A stretch of 64,000 nt of DNA from Stenotrophomonas maltophilia (GCA_900113425.1 FOZF01000004.1:310001-374000), one strand, 5' to 3'; counted from the first letter of the stretch, positions 1 through 7,560 are shown. A program made the numbers and translations. The notes: generated by a model from the sequence alone, not told the origin.

Positions 1-1
1 C

Positions 2-913
2 AGCATCTCCATCGCCGTCAGCAAGGGCGCCCTCGGCGGCGTGCTCGGCGACGCCGGTACCGGCAACGTGCAGGGCGAGGCGCAGAAGAAGCTGGATGTC
101 ATCAGCAACGAGATCCTGCTCGAAGCCAACGCCTGGGGTGGCCACCTCGCCGCCTGCGCCTCGGAGGAAATGGACCACAGCCAGCCGGTGCCGGACATCT
201 ATCCGCGCGGCGATTTCCTGCTGCTGTTCGATCCCCTCGATGGCAGCTCCAACATCGACGTCAACGTCTCCGTCGGCACCATCTTCTCGGTGCTGCGCTG
301 CCCGACCAACGTCGAACTGCCGGGCGATGACGCGTTCCTGCAGCCGGGCAGCAAGCAGATCGCGGCCGGCTACTGCATCTACGGGCCGAGCACCCAGCTG
401 GTGCTCACCGTCGGCCACGGAACGCATGCCTTCACCCTGGATCGCGAGAAGGGCGAGTTCGTGCTGACCACCGAGAACATGCAGATTCCGGCGGCCACCC
501 AGGAATTCGCCATCAACATGTCCAACCAGCGCCACTGGGAAGCACCGATGCAGGCCTATGTCGGCGATCTGCTGGCCGGCAAGGAAGGTGCGCGTGGCAA
601 GAACTTCAACATGCGCTGGATCGCCAGCATGGTGGCCGATGTGCATCGCATCCTGACCCGCGGTGGCATCTTCATCTATCCGTGGGACCGGAAGGATCCG
701 TCCAAGGCCGGCAAGCTGCGCCTGATGTACGAAGCCAACCCGATGGGCCTGCTGGTCGAGCAGGCCGGCGGTGCCGCCTGGACCGGCCGCGAGCGCATCC
801 TCGACATCCAGCCCGACCAGCTGCACCAGCGCGTGCCGGTGTTTCTCGGCTCGCGCGAGGAAGTGGCCGAGGCGGTGCGCTACCACCACCAGCACGACGC
901 CGCACAGGCCTGA
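2..913 (+). CDS. fbp: Class 1 fructose-1,6-bisphosphatase (5' end cut by window)
   Basis: Hydrolyses fructose 1,6-bisphosphate to fructose 6-phosphate in gluconeogenesis (cytosol). The reading frame is already open at base 2, so the start lies outside the window; about 303 residues are visible and roughly 35 are missing compared with the usual length of about 337. The metal-binding segment FDPLDGSSN is present near visible residue 75, and the class 1 signature [13 protein letters not shown] lies near residue 235. Stop is TGA at 911-913. It is followed by a 107-base gap with no recognisable signal, then the oxygenase gene on the same strand. Confidence 0.97.
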   Translation, partial: SISIAVSKGALGGVLGDAGTGNVQGEAQKKLDVISNEILLEANAWGGHLAACASEEMDHSQPVPDIYPRGDFLLLFDPLDGSSNIDVNVSVGTIFSVLRCPTNVELPGDDAFLQPGSKQIAAGYCIYGPSTQLVLTVGHGTHAFTLDREKGEFVLTTENMQIPAATQEFAINMSNQRHWEAPMQAYVGDLLAGKEGARGKNFNMRWIASMVADVHRILTRGGIFIYPWDRKDPSKAGKLRLMYEANPMGLLVEQAGGAAWTGRERILDIQPDQLHQRVPVFLGSREEVAEAVRYHHQHDAAQA

Positions 914-1020
914 GCGGCGCACTGCGGACGCGCTCATGGCAGTTCGATGACATGACCGTGGGGTGACACCGACGGCGGCAAACGGCACCATCAAGCCCTT
1001 GCCGCCGAAGGAATGCACGC

Positions 1021-1731
1021 ATGCACGAGCAGGGCCCGGTCGATTTCATCGAAGTCATCCACAACGCGGTCCCCACGGAGGTCTGTGCTGCCATCGTCGA
1101 GCGCCTGCGTGCCACCCGCGGCCTGATGCCAGGTGCCGTCGGCAGCGGCGTGTTCCCGGAACTCAAGCACAGCAAGGACCTGCGCATCAGCGGCCTGGAG
1201 GGCTGGCAGGACGTCGACGTACAGCTGCAGCAGGCCGTGTTCAAGGGCCTGCTGACTTATCTACGCCGTTATCCACAGGCGCTGATCGCACCGTTGATGT
1301 TGCAGATCCAGGACAGCGATGGTCAGCCGCGACGCCTGTCGGCCGAGGACTTCCCCGACATGCCGGAGCAGCAGCTGGCCGACCTGGCGCGCACCTGCCT
1401 GCGCCCGGGCGCGATCAACCTGCAGTGGTATGCCGCAGGCGAGGGCGGTTACCCGTACTGGCACTGCGAGCTGTACCCGAAGGATGCGCAGGCCGAGACG
1501 CTGCATCGGCACGTGCTGTGGACGCTGTACCTCAACGATGGATTCGACGAAGGCGAAACCGAGTTCCTGTTCCAGGGCCGCAAGATCGCACCGCGTACCG
1601 GCAGCCTGCTGATCGCCCCGACCGCCTTCACCCATACCCATCGCGGCAACCGGCCGCAGGGCGGCGACAAGTTCATCGCGACGAGCTGGATCCTGTTCCA
1701 GAGTGCGCAGAAGTTGTTTGGGGGTGGGTGA
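1021..1731 (+). CDS. 2OG-Fe(II) oxygenase family protein
   Basis: Predicted 236-residue non-haem iron, 2-oxoglutarate-dependent oxygenase; the substrate is unknown. The facial triad can be read as H148 and E150 (in WHCE) with a distal histidine at 205 or 207 (FTHTHRG). K217, ten or so residues later, may bind the 2OG carboxylate in place of the usual arginine. The ATG at 1021 is chosen because it gives a complete N-terminus. The last 48 codons (1585-1731) are the source of the tail copies found at 3106-3253, 8339-8440 and 8893-8923, and an internal 30-base stretch recurs at 6885-6914. The gene itself looks intact and marks the left edge of the island. IS5-like sequence begins within a few bases of its stop codon. 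Confidence 0.85.
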   Translation: MHEQGPVDFIEVIHNAVPTEVCAAIVERLRATRGLMPGAVGSGVFPELKHSKDLRISGLEGWQDVDVQLQQAVFKGLLTYLRRYPQALIAPLMLQIQDSDGQPRRLSAEDFPDMPEQQLADLARTCLRPGAINLQWYAAGEGGYPYWHCELYPKDAQAETLHRHVLWTLYLNDGFDEGETEFLFQGRKIAPRTGSLLIAPTAFTHTHRGNRPQGGDKFIATSWILFQSAQKLFGGG

Positions 1732-1740
1732 GGCAGAGTC

Positions 1741-2018
1741 GAGCCCCCTTTCGGGTGATCAAACGGCAGTTCGGTTACACCAAGGTGTATCGAGGTTTGG
1801 CGAGAAGCACTGCGCAGGTACTCACCCTGTTTGCGCTGTCCAACCTGGGGATGGTGCGCCGGCAGTTGCTGCCGGCATAGGGGTCCCTCCGCCCCGACGT
1901 GCCCAAATGGACGCTTCAAGGGCAGAAATCAATGCCAATCGCATGCCCCTGAAGGGCCTGGACCACCCAGATGCTGGAAATTCAGCACTCCGTGGTGATT
2001 GTTCAGACCATCCCTAAG
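1741..2018 (+). mobile_element. IS5-family insertion sequence remnant (transposase C-terminus and right end)
   Basis: Translation of 1741-1880 gives the typical IS5 transposase ending, with FRVIKRQFGYTKV, then RGLA, then TLFALSNL and a stop at 1878-1880. One residue is missing in the usual KVRYRGL segment. About 130 bases after the stop, the sequence TTGTTCAGACCATCCCTA resembles an IS5-type right terminal repeat. No 5' part of the transposase is present, so the element is dead. It directly abuts the oxygenase stop codon. Confidence 0.7.
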
Positions 2019-2045
2019 AAGAAGCCCCGCGATGGGCGGGGCTTA
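2016..2045 (-). terminator. Rho-independent terminator of the leftmost island operon
   Basis: Stem AAGCCCCGC (2022-2030) pairs with GCGGGGCTT (2036-2044) around a five-base loop. Read on the minus strand it is followed by a T-rich TTCTTCTT tract. It sits immediately after the stop of the minus-strand YwqK-like gene. Confidence 0.75.
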
Positions 2046-2047
2046 GT

Positions 2048-2381
2048 TCAGTGTGCAGGGGCTGATTTCGAGTAATCAATCGTTTTAGTCACGTTCCCGT
2101 CTTTGTCATACCACCGCCAGACGCCAACCTGTCGACCGGCTTCGTACTGCCCTCGCAAAATTACGCGACCGTTTTCGACCCCTATAAATTGGCCGACAAC
2201 CATTTTGCAGCTTCCAGAAAGCCCGGCTTTTTCCCCAGGGCTGTATTTCTATCTGCGCTGGCGGAGTGCAAGCAATGCTCTCCTTTTGAAGAACTGCATA
2301 GTCCGCATTTCCACCAGATGAGCCGTCACAGGCAGAAACAAAACTGACGAGCACTGAAAAGCCGTATTTGAACACTTTCAT
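2048..2381 (-). pseudogene. YwqK-like lipoprotein, probable immunity gene, frameshifted
   Basis: The start at 2381 gives a short lipoprotein signal peptide ending VSFVSAC. The frame then breaks near 2240. The continuation in another frame reads KMVVGQFIGVENG, then GQYEAGRQVGVWRWYDKDGN, and stops at 2048-2050. This is the repeat pattern (G.Y..G...G.W..Y...G) of the YwqK antitoxin/MORN-like family often found as Rhs or CDI immunity partners. One indel restores a protein of about 110 residues. A second, shorter relic of the same C-terminus (RWYDRAGNVVEEVDY) lies at 8274-8338. The immunity role is inferred from family and context. Confidence 0.6.
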
Positions 2382-2468
2382 CTGAGCCTCGGCTTGTTTT
2401 CTCAACAAATAATAATCTCTGATCGACCGTAAGCTTTCTCCCCTCAGATGGGAGAAGAACCTAACTTT

Positions 2469-2714
2469 CTACTTGAAGAGAATGCCTTCCCGCTCCTTCG
2501 TTGTCCATCCCATTCGAATGAAGAACCACCTCAAGATTCTGGACGTGAAGAATATCCAAGCTATGCCTAGCAGAATTGAAATGTCTGAGAAGGGGCGAGG
2601 AAAGTTCCAAATTACTGTAATTCCCCCAAGCGACATTACTAGAAATGTGGTCTTTACAATGATTGTCTTTCCGAGAGTAGTTGTACTCCCACCGCTGTCA
2701 CTGTCGCCGTTCAT
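2469..2714 (-). CDS. Small membrane protein, probable immunity protein for the 2711-3105 toxin tip
   Basis: Codes 81 residues starting MNGDSDSGG. The start at 2714 was preferred because its ATG overlaps the toxin stop (ATGA at 2714-2711), the normal toxin-immunity coupling. Two hydrophobic segments are visible (roughly residues 20-38 and 43-61), so it is likely an inner-membrane protein. No family was recognised. The immunity role is inferred only from position: it lies directly downstream of, and overlaps, an orphan Rhs C-terminal tip. Confidence 0.6.
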   Translation of the reverse strand: MNGDSDSGGSTTTLGKTIIVKTTFLVMSLGGITVIWNFPRPFSDISILLGIAWIFFTSRILRWFFIRMGWTTKEREGILFK

Positions 2715-3105
2715 GAAGAAGCTCCTGAAACTGGGCACACATCAATTGGCACTCCAAGTGCGTCGATGATGCCATTCTTATCGCAGCTCAACTCAGCACA
2801 TCCCATTTCAGTTGGCTCCAACAACATGTACCGCACCGAGATCCTCGCCAGTACTGTAGACATTTTCGGTACGATTTGGCCGGCCTTGTTTACATCAAGG
2901 CATCCAAACGACGCCTTCCCAACCAAGAGACCTACAACCATCTTCTCTGCCCAGTGAATTGGGGTGGTCGGAGTTTTGGTGATGATCGGGCCGAAAGCAA
3001 GCTTGTAACCTGCAAGGGGATCTGGCGCAAGACCAGCTGAATCAGTGATGGAAATGGGCTTTCCAGCTGCGTAGGCACACGTGTTGATTCCCCCCGCCAC
3101 CCGAT
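2711..3105 (-). pseudogene. Orphan Rhs C-terminal toxin tip, no core attached
   Basis: The open frame begins at the conserved Rhs border (GGINTCAYAAGKP, then DSAGL) and runs about 105 further residues to a TGA at 2711. The variable part contains four cysteines near its end and resembles no toxin fold I recognise. Upstream of the border the Rhs core is replaced exactly by a copy of the oxygenase 3' end (from 3106), so the tip has lost its delivery core and any obvious start codon. It could still serve as a donor for recombination with a full rhs gene elsewhere. The frame itself is undamaged. Confidence 0.6.
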
Positions 3106-3253
3106 ATCGCACCGCGTACCGGCAGCCTGCTGATGGCTCCGACCGCCTTCACCCACACCCATCGCGGCAACCGGCCGCAGGGCGGCGACAAGTTCATCTC
3201 GACGAGCAGGATCCTGTTCCAGAGTGCGCAGAAGTTGTTTGGGGGTGGGTGAG
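3106..3253 (+). repeat. Copy 1 of the oxygenase 3' end (148 bp)
   Basis: Aligns without gaps to 1585-1732, with five base differences by direct comparison. It includes codons for the FTHTHRG motif and the TGA stop, but no start. It starts exactly where the Rhs tip at 2711-3105 ends and stops one base past the oxygenase stop. Confidence 0.9.
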
Positions 3254-3340
3254 ACATCCCGGGCATCGCCGGATAGGTTCTGGCAGGTCGGTGGTCCTGC
3301 CAGCGCCTACTGGAGGGCCGTCGAGCAATACATCCGGTAC
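3254..3340. repeat. Copy of the sequence that follows the 8977-9450 gene
   Basis: Matches 8924-8999 imperfectly: shared blocks include GTTCTGGCAGGTC and GCCGTCGAGCAATACAT. That region spans the 3' end and downstream flank of the 157-residue gene at 8977-9450. In both places it follows oxygenase-tail sequence, so the two blocks were copied together. Confidence 0.6.
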
Positions 3341-3383
3341 GCGGGTAAGGAAAAGGCGACACAGCGGACGACCGACATCATCG

Positions 3384-3589
3384 TCAACGATTGTCTTGTC
3401 GTCGAGAGCTTCCGAGTGAGCGCCGTCTATACAGAATGACGGCAGCCGCTACTCCGAATATCGCCATGCCAAGACCTACCATGTCCCTCCCCAGGCTTCG
3501 CCTGACAGAATTCTGCCAATAGTCGCCACGAGGAAGTTCAGCGGAAGCATCAATAGAAATGCCATGCCAAGCCAAAAAAGTGTTTTCAT
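3384..3589 (-). pseudogene. Frameshifted copy of a small two-helix membrane protein
   Basis: The start at 3589 reads MKTLFWLGMAFLLMLP, then a deletion of a few bases near 3488 (compared with the intact copy at 10509-10721) breaks the frame before the second hydrophobic segment. The second half, GLGMAIFGVAAAVILYRRR, survives in another frame to a stop at 3384. It sits just after the stop of a toxin-tip relic (3595-3597), as an immunity gene would. Confidence 0.7.
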
Positions 3590-3594
3590 AATTT

Positions 3595-3790
3595 TTACTT
3601 TCCACAATCGAAGGCCGATGCAGGGTCCGTTACGTTATCTTTTATCCCTTTTGCGACTTCGTTCGCGTCCGACAACTTAGCATTTCCTCGTAGTGTGTTC
3701 CGGATTCCTTTAGTCAGACCTGTGACTGAGTTGAAGTTTGACCCACCTCCAGAAAACCGGGCCACCGTAAAGTAGAGAATTCGCCCCGCA
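3595..3790 (-). pseudogene. Toxin C-terminal tip relic, paired with 3384-3589
   Basis: The final about 45 residues (GLTKGIRNTLRG, then NEVAKGIKDNV, ending FDCGK) are open, with stop TAA at 3595-3597. The same end, more degraded, is at 10718-10850 next to the intact small membrane gene. There is no core, no border motif and no start. Function unknown; called a toxin tip from its position before a repeated small membrane gene. Confidence 0.45.
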
Positions 3791-3810
3791 TGGGCCCCGT
3801 GGATCACGAG

Positions 3811-3930
3811 GAATCAGGCGACTAAGAAGTCCCGTTTCACCGAGGAGCAGATTGCGTACGCGCTCAAGCAGGTCGAGCTGAGCATGGCGGTTAGCGAGGT
3901 GTGCCGCAGGATGGGCATTGAGCCTACCCG
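3811..3930 (+). mobile_element. IS3-family OrfA (helix-turn-helix) fragment
   Basis: Translation on the plus strand gives KKSRFTEEQIAYALKQVE followed by VSEVCRRMGI, the N-terminal helix-turn-helix of IS3-group OrfA proteins. The homology ends abruptly near 3930, at a junction with the 3' end of the next minus-strand gene. No OrfB is present, so it is a dead fragment. Confidence 0.8.
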
Positions 3931-3953
3931 GCCAATCAGCTACCCGACCTTGC

Positions 3954-4547
3954 CTACGGATAAAGAAAGCGCCAGATATCACCAGCGCCGCCTTGCCATG
4001 GACTCAGTTCTGTCAACGTGCGCTTGGCTAGCTTGCAGGTGAAATGAAGATCAAATTCCTTCTTCTCTCGTCTATAGGAATTTACGGCGCCAATCATACC
4101 CGTAACTTCCACGACACCTTCGCGGCCAGGCAATGGATTTATGTCAACGGAAATTTCGTCGGAAGTCCAGAAGTCAGCTTTGTACGCAAATCCAGACCAT
4201 CCACTCGAAAAATGTCCATTTTTCAAGCGAAGCTTCTTCGTCCCTAGAGCGTTGGCACTACTCGGGTAACCCGTTATTTTTGTGAAATACTGCGAATCAG
4301 CAACGCCTTCCCTTTCGGAGAAGATTCTCAAGGATAGAACAGAGCTTGAGCCGGATCGGAGCTGGTGACCGGAATTCGCAGCCCACAAATTCGATTCGAA
4401 CTCGTTCAACCCGCCAGGAGATGACGTCACAATTTCTGCATCATCAACGATGATGCACTCATGACTCTCACTCGCCCTGACGCCCCCTTGAGTGGTGCAG
4501 GATGCAACAAGAAGAACTAGCAACAGGATTCTAGCCAGCAAGATCAT
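3954..4547 (-). CDS. Lipoprotein, probable immunity partner of the HExxH toxin at 4544
   Basis: Codes 197 residues with a lipoprotein signal peptide (LLLVLLVASC, Cys at 17). The ATG at 4547 overlaps the toxin stop as ATGA (4547-4544). The mature part is rich in beta-prone segments and holds two more cysteines. No family was recognised. The last residues run into sequence beside the IS3 fragment, so the original C-terminus may be altered. A periplasm-facing lipoprotein is a plausible guard against a metallopeptidase toxin acting in the envelope (inference). Confidence 0.65.
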   Translation of the reverse strand: MILLARILLLVLLVASCTTQGGVRASESHECIIVDDAEIVTSSPGGLNEFESNLWAANSGHQLRSGSSSVLSLRIFSEREGVADSQYFTKITGYPSSANALGTKKLRLKNGHFSSGWSGFAYKADFWTSDEISVDINPLPGREGVVEVTGMIGAVNSYRREKKEFDLHFTCKLAKRTLTELSPWQGGAGDIWRFLYP

Positions 4548-5128
4548 TGGTCACACCCGCACTGCGACTTCCGCTCCTTGTTGAAATCGTAGACTTGCTC
4601 ACGTGCTCGCCGAGTTGCCTCAGGGCTAATATATCGATGATCGTAGTTGTTCGACTTCTCTTGCAACCCTATCGGGCGAGTGAAGTGCAGCCCTTCATGA
4701 ATTATCGTGTCAAGAAAATTATAGACACCACTCCAATCAAGCACATCCAAGTACCTTTCGTTGAGGTGAATATATCCGTCACCTCCCCGCGGTTGTGCCT
4801 CCCCCTCAACACCGCCGCGCGGTAATCGGCCTTTGGCGCACCGGCTCCAAGCTTGATATGTGGATTCATGGTCTTTGCGAAGGCAAATGCAACATCGATA
4901 TCGCATTGCGTTAACCCGAATGGATCAATTCGGCTAACCGGATTCCCTCCAACATAGGCATACGTGTTGATCCCCCCCCGCCAACCCAATCGGATCGCTC
5001 TGCACATAACGCCCAGCGCTCGCTTCATAGTCACGGGGTCCGTTGTACCACAGCCCACTCTCGCCGTCGTAGTACTGCCCCGGCAAACCAATGTTGAGCC
5101 CACCGATATCGTCCTTCAGGACGCTGCG
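4544..5128 (-). pseudogene. Rhs core end with HExxH metallopeptidase-like toxin tip, two frameshifts
   Basis: The core end reads [20 protein letters not shown], then [13 protein letters not shown]. At 4972-4979 a run of eight G (minus strand) shifts the frame; seven, as in the paralogue at 6541, would be in frame. The border continues in the next frame as [11 protein letters not shown], then IDPFGL. A second shift in another G run near 4801-4805 returns to the core frame, giving HLNERYLDVLDW, then IIHEGLH and a stop at 4544. HEGLH is a zinc-binding HExxH motif. Upstream the core is cut by an IS30 remnant at about 5129. As written, no complete product can be made. Confidence 0.65.
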
Positions 5129-5129
5129 C

Positions 5130-5490
5130 CATTTGAGCTCTGAGGAGCGCACCGTGCTCCAGATCGAGACCGGCAACGGTGCAAGCATTCGATCCATTGC
5201 TACACGGCTGAGTCGCAGTCCGCCTTCCCTGTCGGGGGAGTGGCGGCGGCAGAAAGAGGCATGCGCCATGGCAGCGTGGAAGCAACGAGAACATCAGTGG
5301 TTTGCTGCGCCAGTCTCTGCCCAAGGGCACGGATCTGTCCATGGCTAGCCAGGAATATCTCAACCATGTAGCGTGGTTGACGAGTGCCCGACCGCGTCAG
5401 ACGCTGGGCTGGAAGACACCTGCAGAGGCCATGAATACCGAACTGCAGGCATTCAGATCACGTGTTGCACTTACAAGTTGAGACCGCCGA
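5130..5490 (+). mobile_element. IS30-family transposase remnant with internal deletion
   Basis: The N-terminal helix-turn-helix ([13 protein letters not shown], then [12 protein letters not shown]) is joined after about 20 residues to the C-terminal end ([14 protein letters not shown], then [16 protein letters not shown], stop at 5479-5481). The central catalytic part is gone. It is inserted exactly at the break of the Rhs core end at 5128. In the core of the sister copy near 6690, the sequence continues uninterrupted. Confidence 0.8.
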
Positions 5491-5617
5491 TTTCGGCGCC
5501 GTATTTTCTACATTCGGCCATTATCTTCTTCTCGATCGAAATCTTCCTCTCGATCGAACTGAAAGGTTTGAAACTCGGGCGAAGAGTACAGTAGCGGCAC
5601 GGCCTGCGAACTTCTGT
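5491..5617. other. Short gap with a possible gene scrap
   Basis: On the minus strand 5479-5560 reads SIEKKI followed by a cysteine and GAEIG, loosely like part of the zinc-ribbon protein at 8453-8824 (SLEKKIRTGCGSCGTEI). The nucleotide match around 5511-5545 versus 8720-8755 is visible by eye. Nothing else was recognised. Confidence 0.25.
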
Positions 5618-6055
5618 TTATCTACAACTCACGAGAAAATTCTTTGCATTCATAATTTTCTTCATCGGCTGGATATCGACGGCCATGAACATGACATAAC
5701 TCGGACCTTCAGGGTCACCGCGATTATATGCGTACAGGATTCTTTCCACGCCATCGCCGGACTCCTGGCCCAAAAGCTCGAATCCATCTGTCGCGGTTAC
5801 GCCCCTCTTGATGACGCGATGAGAGAACTTCGGGTGACGTCCGATGAAGACTTCCGCGTAATGCCCCTCAGTCTCCAGAACCCCAAGATCAAAGTCAGGT
5901 CCGGGTGCGAACTTTCGAAACTCAACACCAACTGGGAGGTTGGCGCATATCCCATATCGTTGGCTGAGTGTGGTGTTACCTTCGGTCGCCTGACAGCCGA
6001 GCATCGCCAGCAGAACCATGGAGAATGAAATTCTAGTTACTACATTGTCAGACAC
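5618..6055 (-). CDS. Lipoprotein, probable immunity partner of the metzincin-like toxin
   Basis: Codes 145 residues beginning [11 protein letters not shown], with a lipoprotein-like signal ending LLAMLGC (Cys 21). It overlaps the toxin stop by eight bases (6048-6055), consistent with translational coupling. The mature domain has no family I recognise. The immunity role is inferred from position and from lipidation, which would place it where an exported protease acts. The frame is intact. Confidence 0.65.
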   Translation of the reverse strand: MSDNVVTRISFSMVLLAMLGCQATEGNTTLSQRYGICANLPVGVEFRKFAPGPDFDLGVLETEGHYAEVFIGRHPKFSHRVIKRGVTATDGFELLGQESGDGVERILYAYNRGDPEGPSYVMFMAVDIQPMKKIMNAKNFLVSCR

Positions 6056-6884
6056 GGATTATGGCCTCATTTGAAGGGTCGAGGAGATCCTGTATGTTCT
6101 GCTCGGACACGGAAACACTGAGATCTCTGCCCATGATTCCGGTCCCATAATCAGCCAAACCCAACAAGTGACCTGCCTCGTGAGCCAATGTCGCGTCGCC
6201 CCACTGGCCGGGCATATACCAGACTCCCTCGTTGGCCCAAGGCGTCTGCACATACGACTCGCGTGTTCCGGATCGAATGGCGATTCCGTTAGTCGTGGCG
6301 GTGTGCCAAACCGGAATGGGCTTCACTGTTGTCTTTACATTGTAGGCCCCGATCTTGCCACTCCAGGCGCTTTCGATCGCCCTCGTTGCCTGCGATACCT
6401 GTGCGGAGTTTGCACCCTGGAAGTTGATTGGAATCGAGATACCAACATTGTTTCCCTTTTGACACAGGTACCCGATCAAACCAAGTGGATCGATCATGCT
6501 CATCGGGTTCCCCTCGACATAGGCATACGTATTGGTCCCCCCCGCCAACCCAATCGGATCACTCTGCACATAACGCCCAGCGCTCGCATCATAGTCACGG
6601 AATCCGTTGTACCAGAGCCCACTCCCACTGTCTTAGTACTGCCCCGGGAAACCAATGTTGAGCCCGCCGCTATCGTCCTTCAGGACGCTGCGAGCGTACG
6701 CATAGTTGTATGCCTTCCATACCACCTGCTGCGACGCGTTGGTCGCATACGCCGGCCGCCCCAGATGGTCGTTGTGAACGAAGTTCACCGACCCGCTCCT
6801 GTCGATGCCAACCAGTTCACCACCGAACCACAGGTAGTTCGTCCAGGTGCTGCCTGTCTGTTCGGCCAGAAGCGCGTCTAGGCC
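6048..6884 (-). pseudogene. Rhs core end with metzincin-like metalloprotease toxin tip; one in-frame stop in the core
   Basis: The core begins near 6884 ([26 protein letters not shown], then [14 protein letters not shown]). It is interrupted by TAA at 6634-6636 where the sister copy has a tyrosine codon, and resumes in the same frame through [19 protein letters not shown] to IDPLGL. The tip of about 140 residues carries [11 protein letters not shown] (HExxHxxGxxD) followed by a methionine-turn candidate (GIMG), the hallmark of metzincins. Everything from the stop to 6048 is open. The 5' side is fused to a fragment of the oxygenase gene at 6885. Without readthrough or restart it cannot be delivered as an Rhs protein. 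Confidence 0.7.
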
Positions 6885-6914
6885 GTTATCCACAGGCGCT
6901 GATCGCACCGTCCG
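6885..6914 (+). repeat. 30-bp internal piece of the oxygenase gene
   Basis: Thirty bases beginning GCCGTTATCCACAGGCG are identical to the oxygenase gene at about 1265-1294 (codons for [10 protein letters not shown]). It lies precisely between the Rhs core end and the hybrid immunity fragment. It is a different segment of the gene from the one copied elsewhere. Confidence 0.8.
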
Positions 6915-7102
6915 GAGAGTAGTCGAACAATACCTGTCGCTGTTCCTGTTCGATTCCCAGTAGATCCCGCCACACAGCTTGACGATCCGCCCCCTGACGG
7001 TCTGCTCCACCGAGCGTGCCAAGCGGCCATCGCAGAACACCATATGACGTCCAATGGCACCATCCACAGGAGCGCGATACCGAGCCAAGGGATGATCCTC
7101 AT
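6915..7102 (-). pseudogene. Hybrid of two immunity-type genes
   Basis: The start at 7102 gives [21 protein letters not shown], resembling the beginning of the membrane protein at 10509-10721 (WLGIALLVMLPVNF). From about 7045, in another frame, the sequence is the C-terminal part of the 157-residue gene at 8977-9450 ([25 protein letters not shown]). The hybrid then runs into the 30-bp oxygenase piece. It records recombination between unrelated immunity genes rather than a working gene. Confidence 0.6.
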
Positions 7103-7111
7103 TTCAAACGC

Positions 7112-7408
7112 TCATTGGTCCGGATACATTGACTTGAACCAGTAGGCGGATCTGCTCCGCATCCATGAGCTGAACTCTTCAGCCTCCAGTTCCCGCAGCT
7201 GGCGCATGTCTATTCCATAGCGTTGGAACAGCGAGATCAGCTCCTTCATGCCGTCCTCATCCACAGCCGATGGATCAACAGAGACGTTGATCGTCCTGAG
7301 GAATCCTTCAACAGACACCACGCCTGAAATCTGGTTCAACCTGGGGAAGAACGCATCCTCGTCCAGGCGTGAATAGAACCTCAAAGATTCAATTTCCAGC
7401 TTCAGCAT
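7112..7408 (-). CDS. Probable immunity protein, 98 residues
   Basis: The ATG at 7408 (MLKLEIESLRFYSRLDEDAFF) is preferred over upstream in-frame starts because the toxin frame preceding it ends with TAA at 7410-7412, leaving a one-base gap. The protein is soluble-looking and acidic, with alternating helix/strand propensity; no family recognised. Its role is inferred from close coupling to the toxin relic at 7410-7560. Confidence 0.6.
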   Translation of the reverse strand: MLKLEIESLRFYSRLDEDAFFPRLNQISGVVSVEGFLRTINVSVDPSAVDEDGMKELISLFQRYGIDMRQLRELEAEEFSSWMRSRSAYWFKSMYPDQ

Positions 7409-7409
7409 T

Positions 7410-7560
7410 TTAATCAGCGCCTTCTTCCACAGGATAGATGTAGTCCTCATTGGGGGGCTGAACGTCCCAATGAGGTCCACCGTAGGCTCCCCCTCCTAGA
7501 CCAGAGGAAAGCCAGACATGTCCGGATTCCAACTGTGGCGTCGTAGACCACTTCGGCGTT
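7410..7560 (-). pseudogene. Polymorphic toxin C-terminus relic with GGPHWDVQ motif
   Basis: In the frame ending with TAA at 7410-7412, the translation is PQLESGHVWLSSG, then GGGAYGGPHWDVQPPNEDY. A GPHWDVQ-type ending is common in the last residues of Rhs/CDI nuclease toxins. Upstream of about 7590 this frame is closed by a stop, and a neighbouring frame (NSAFDLEVKAQ) appears to continue it, so at least one frameshift is present. No core or border motif was found. Confidence 0.45.
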
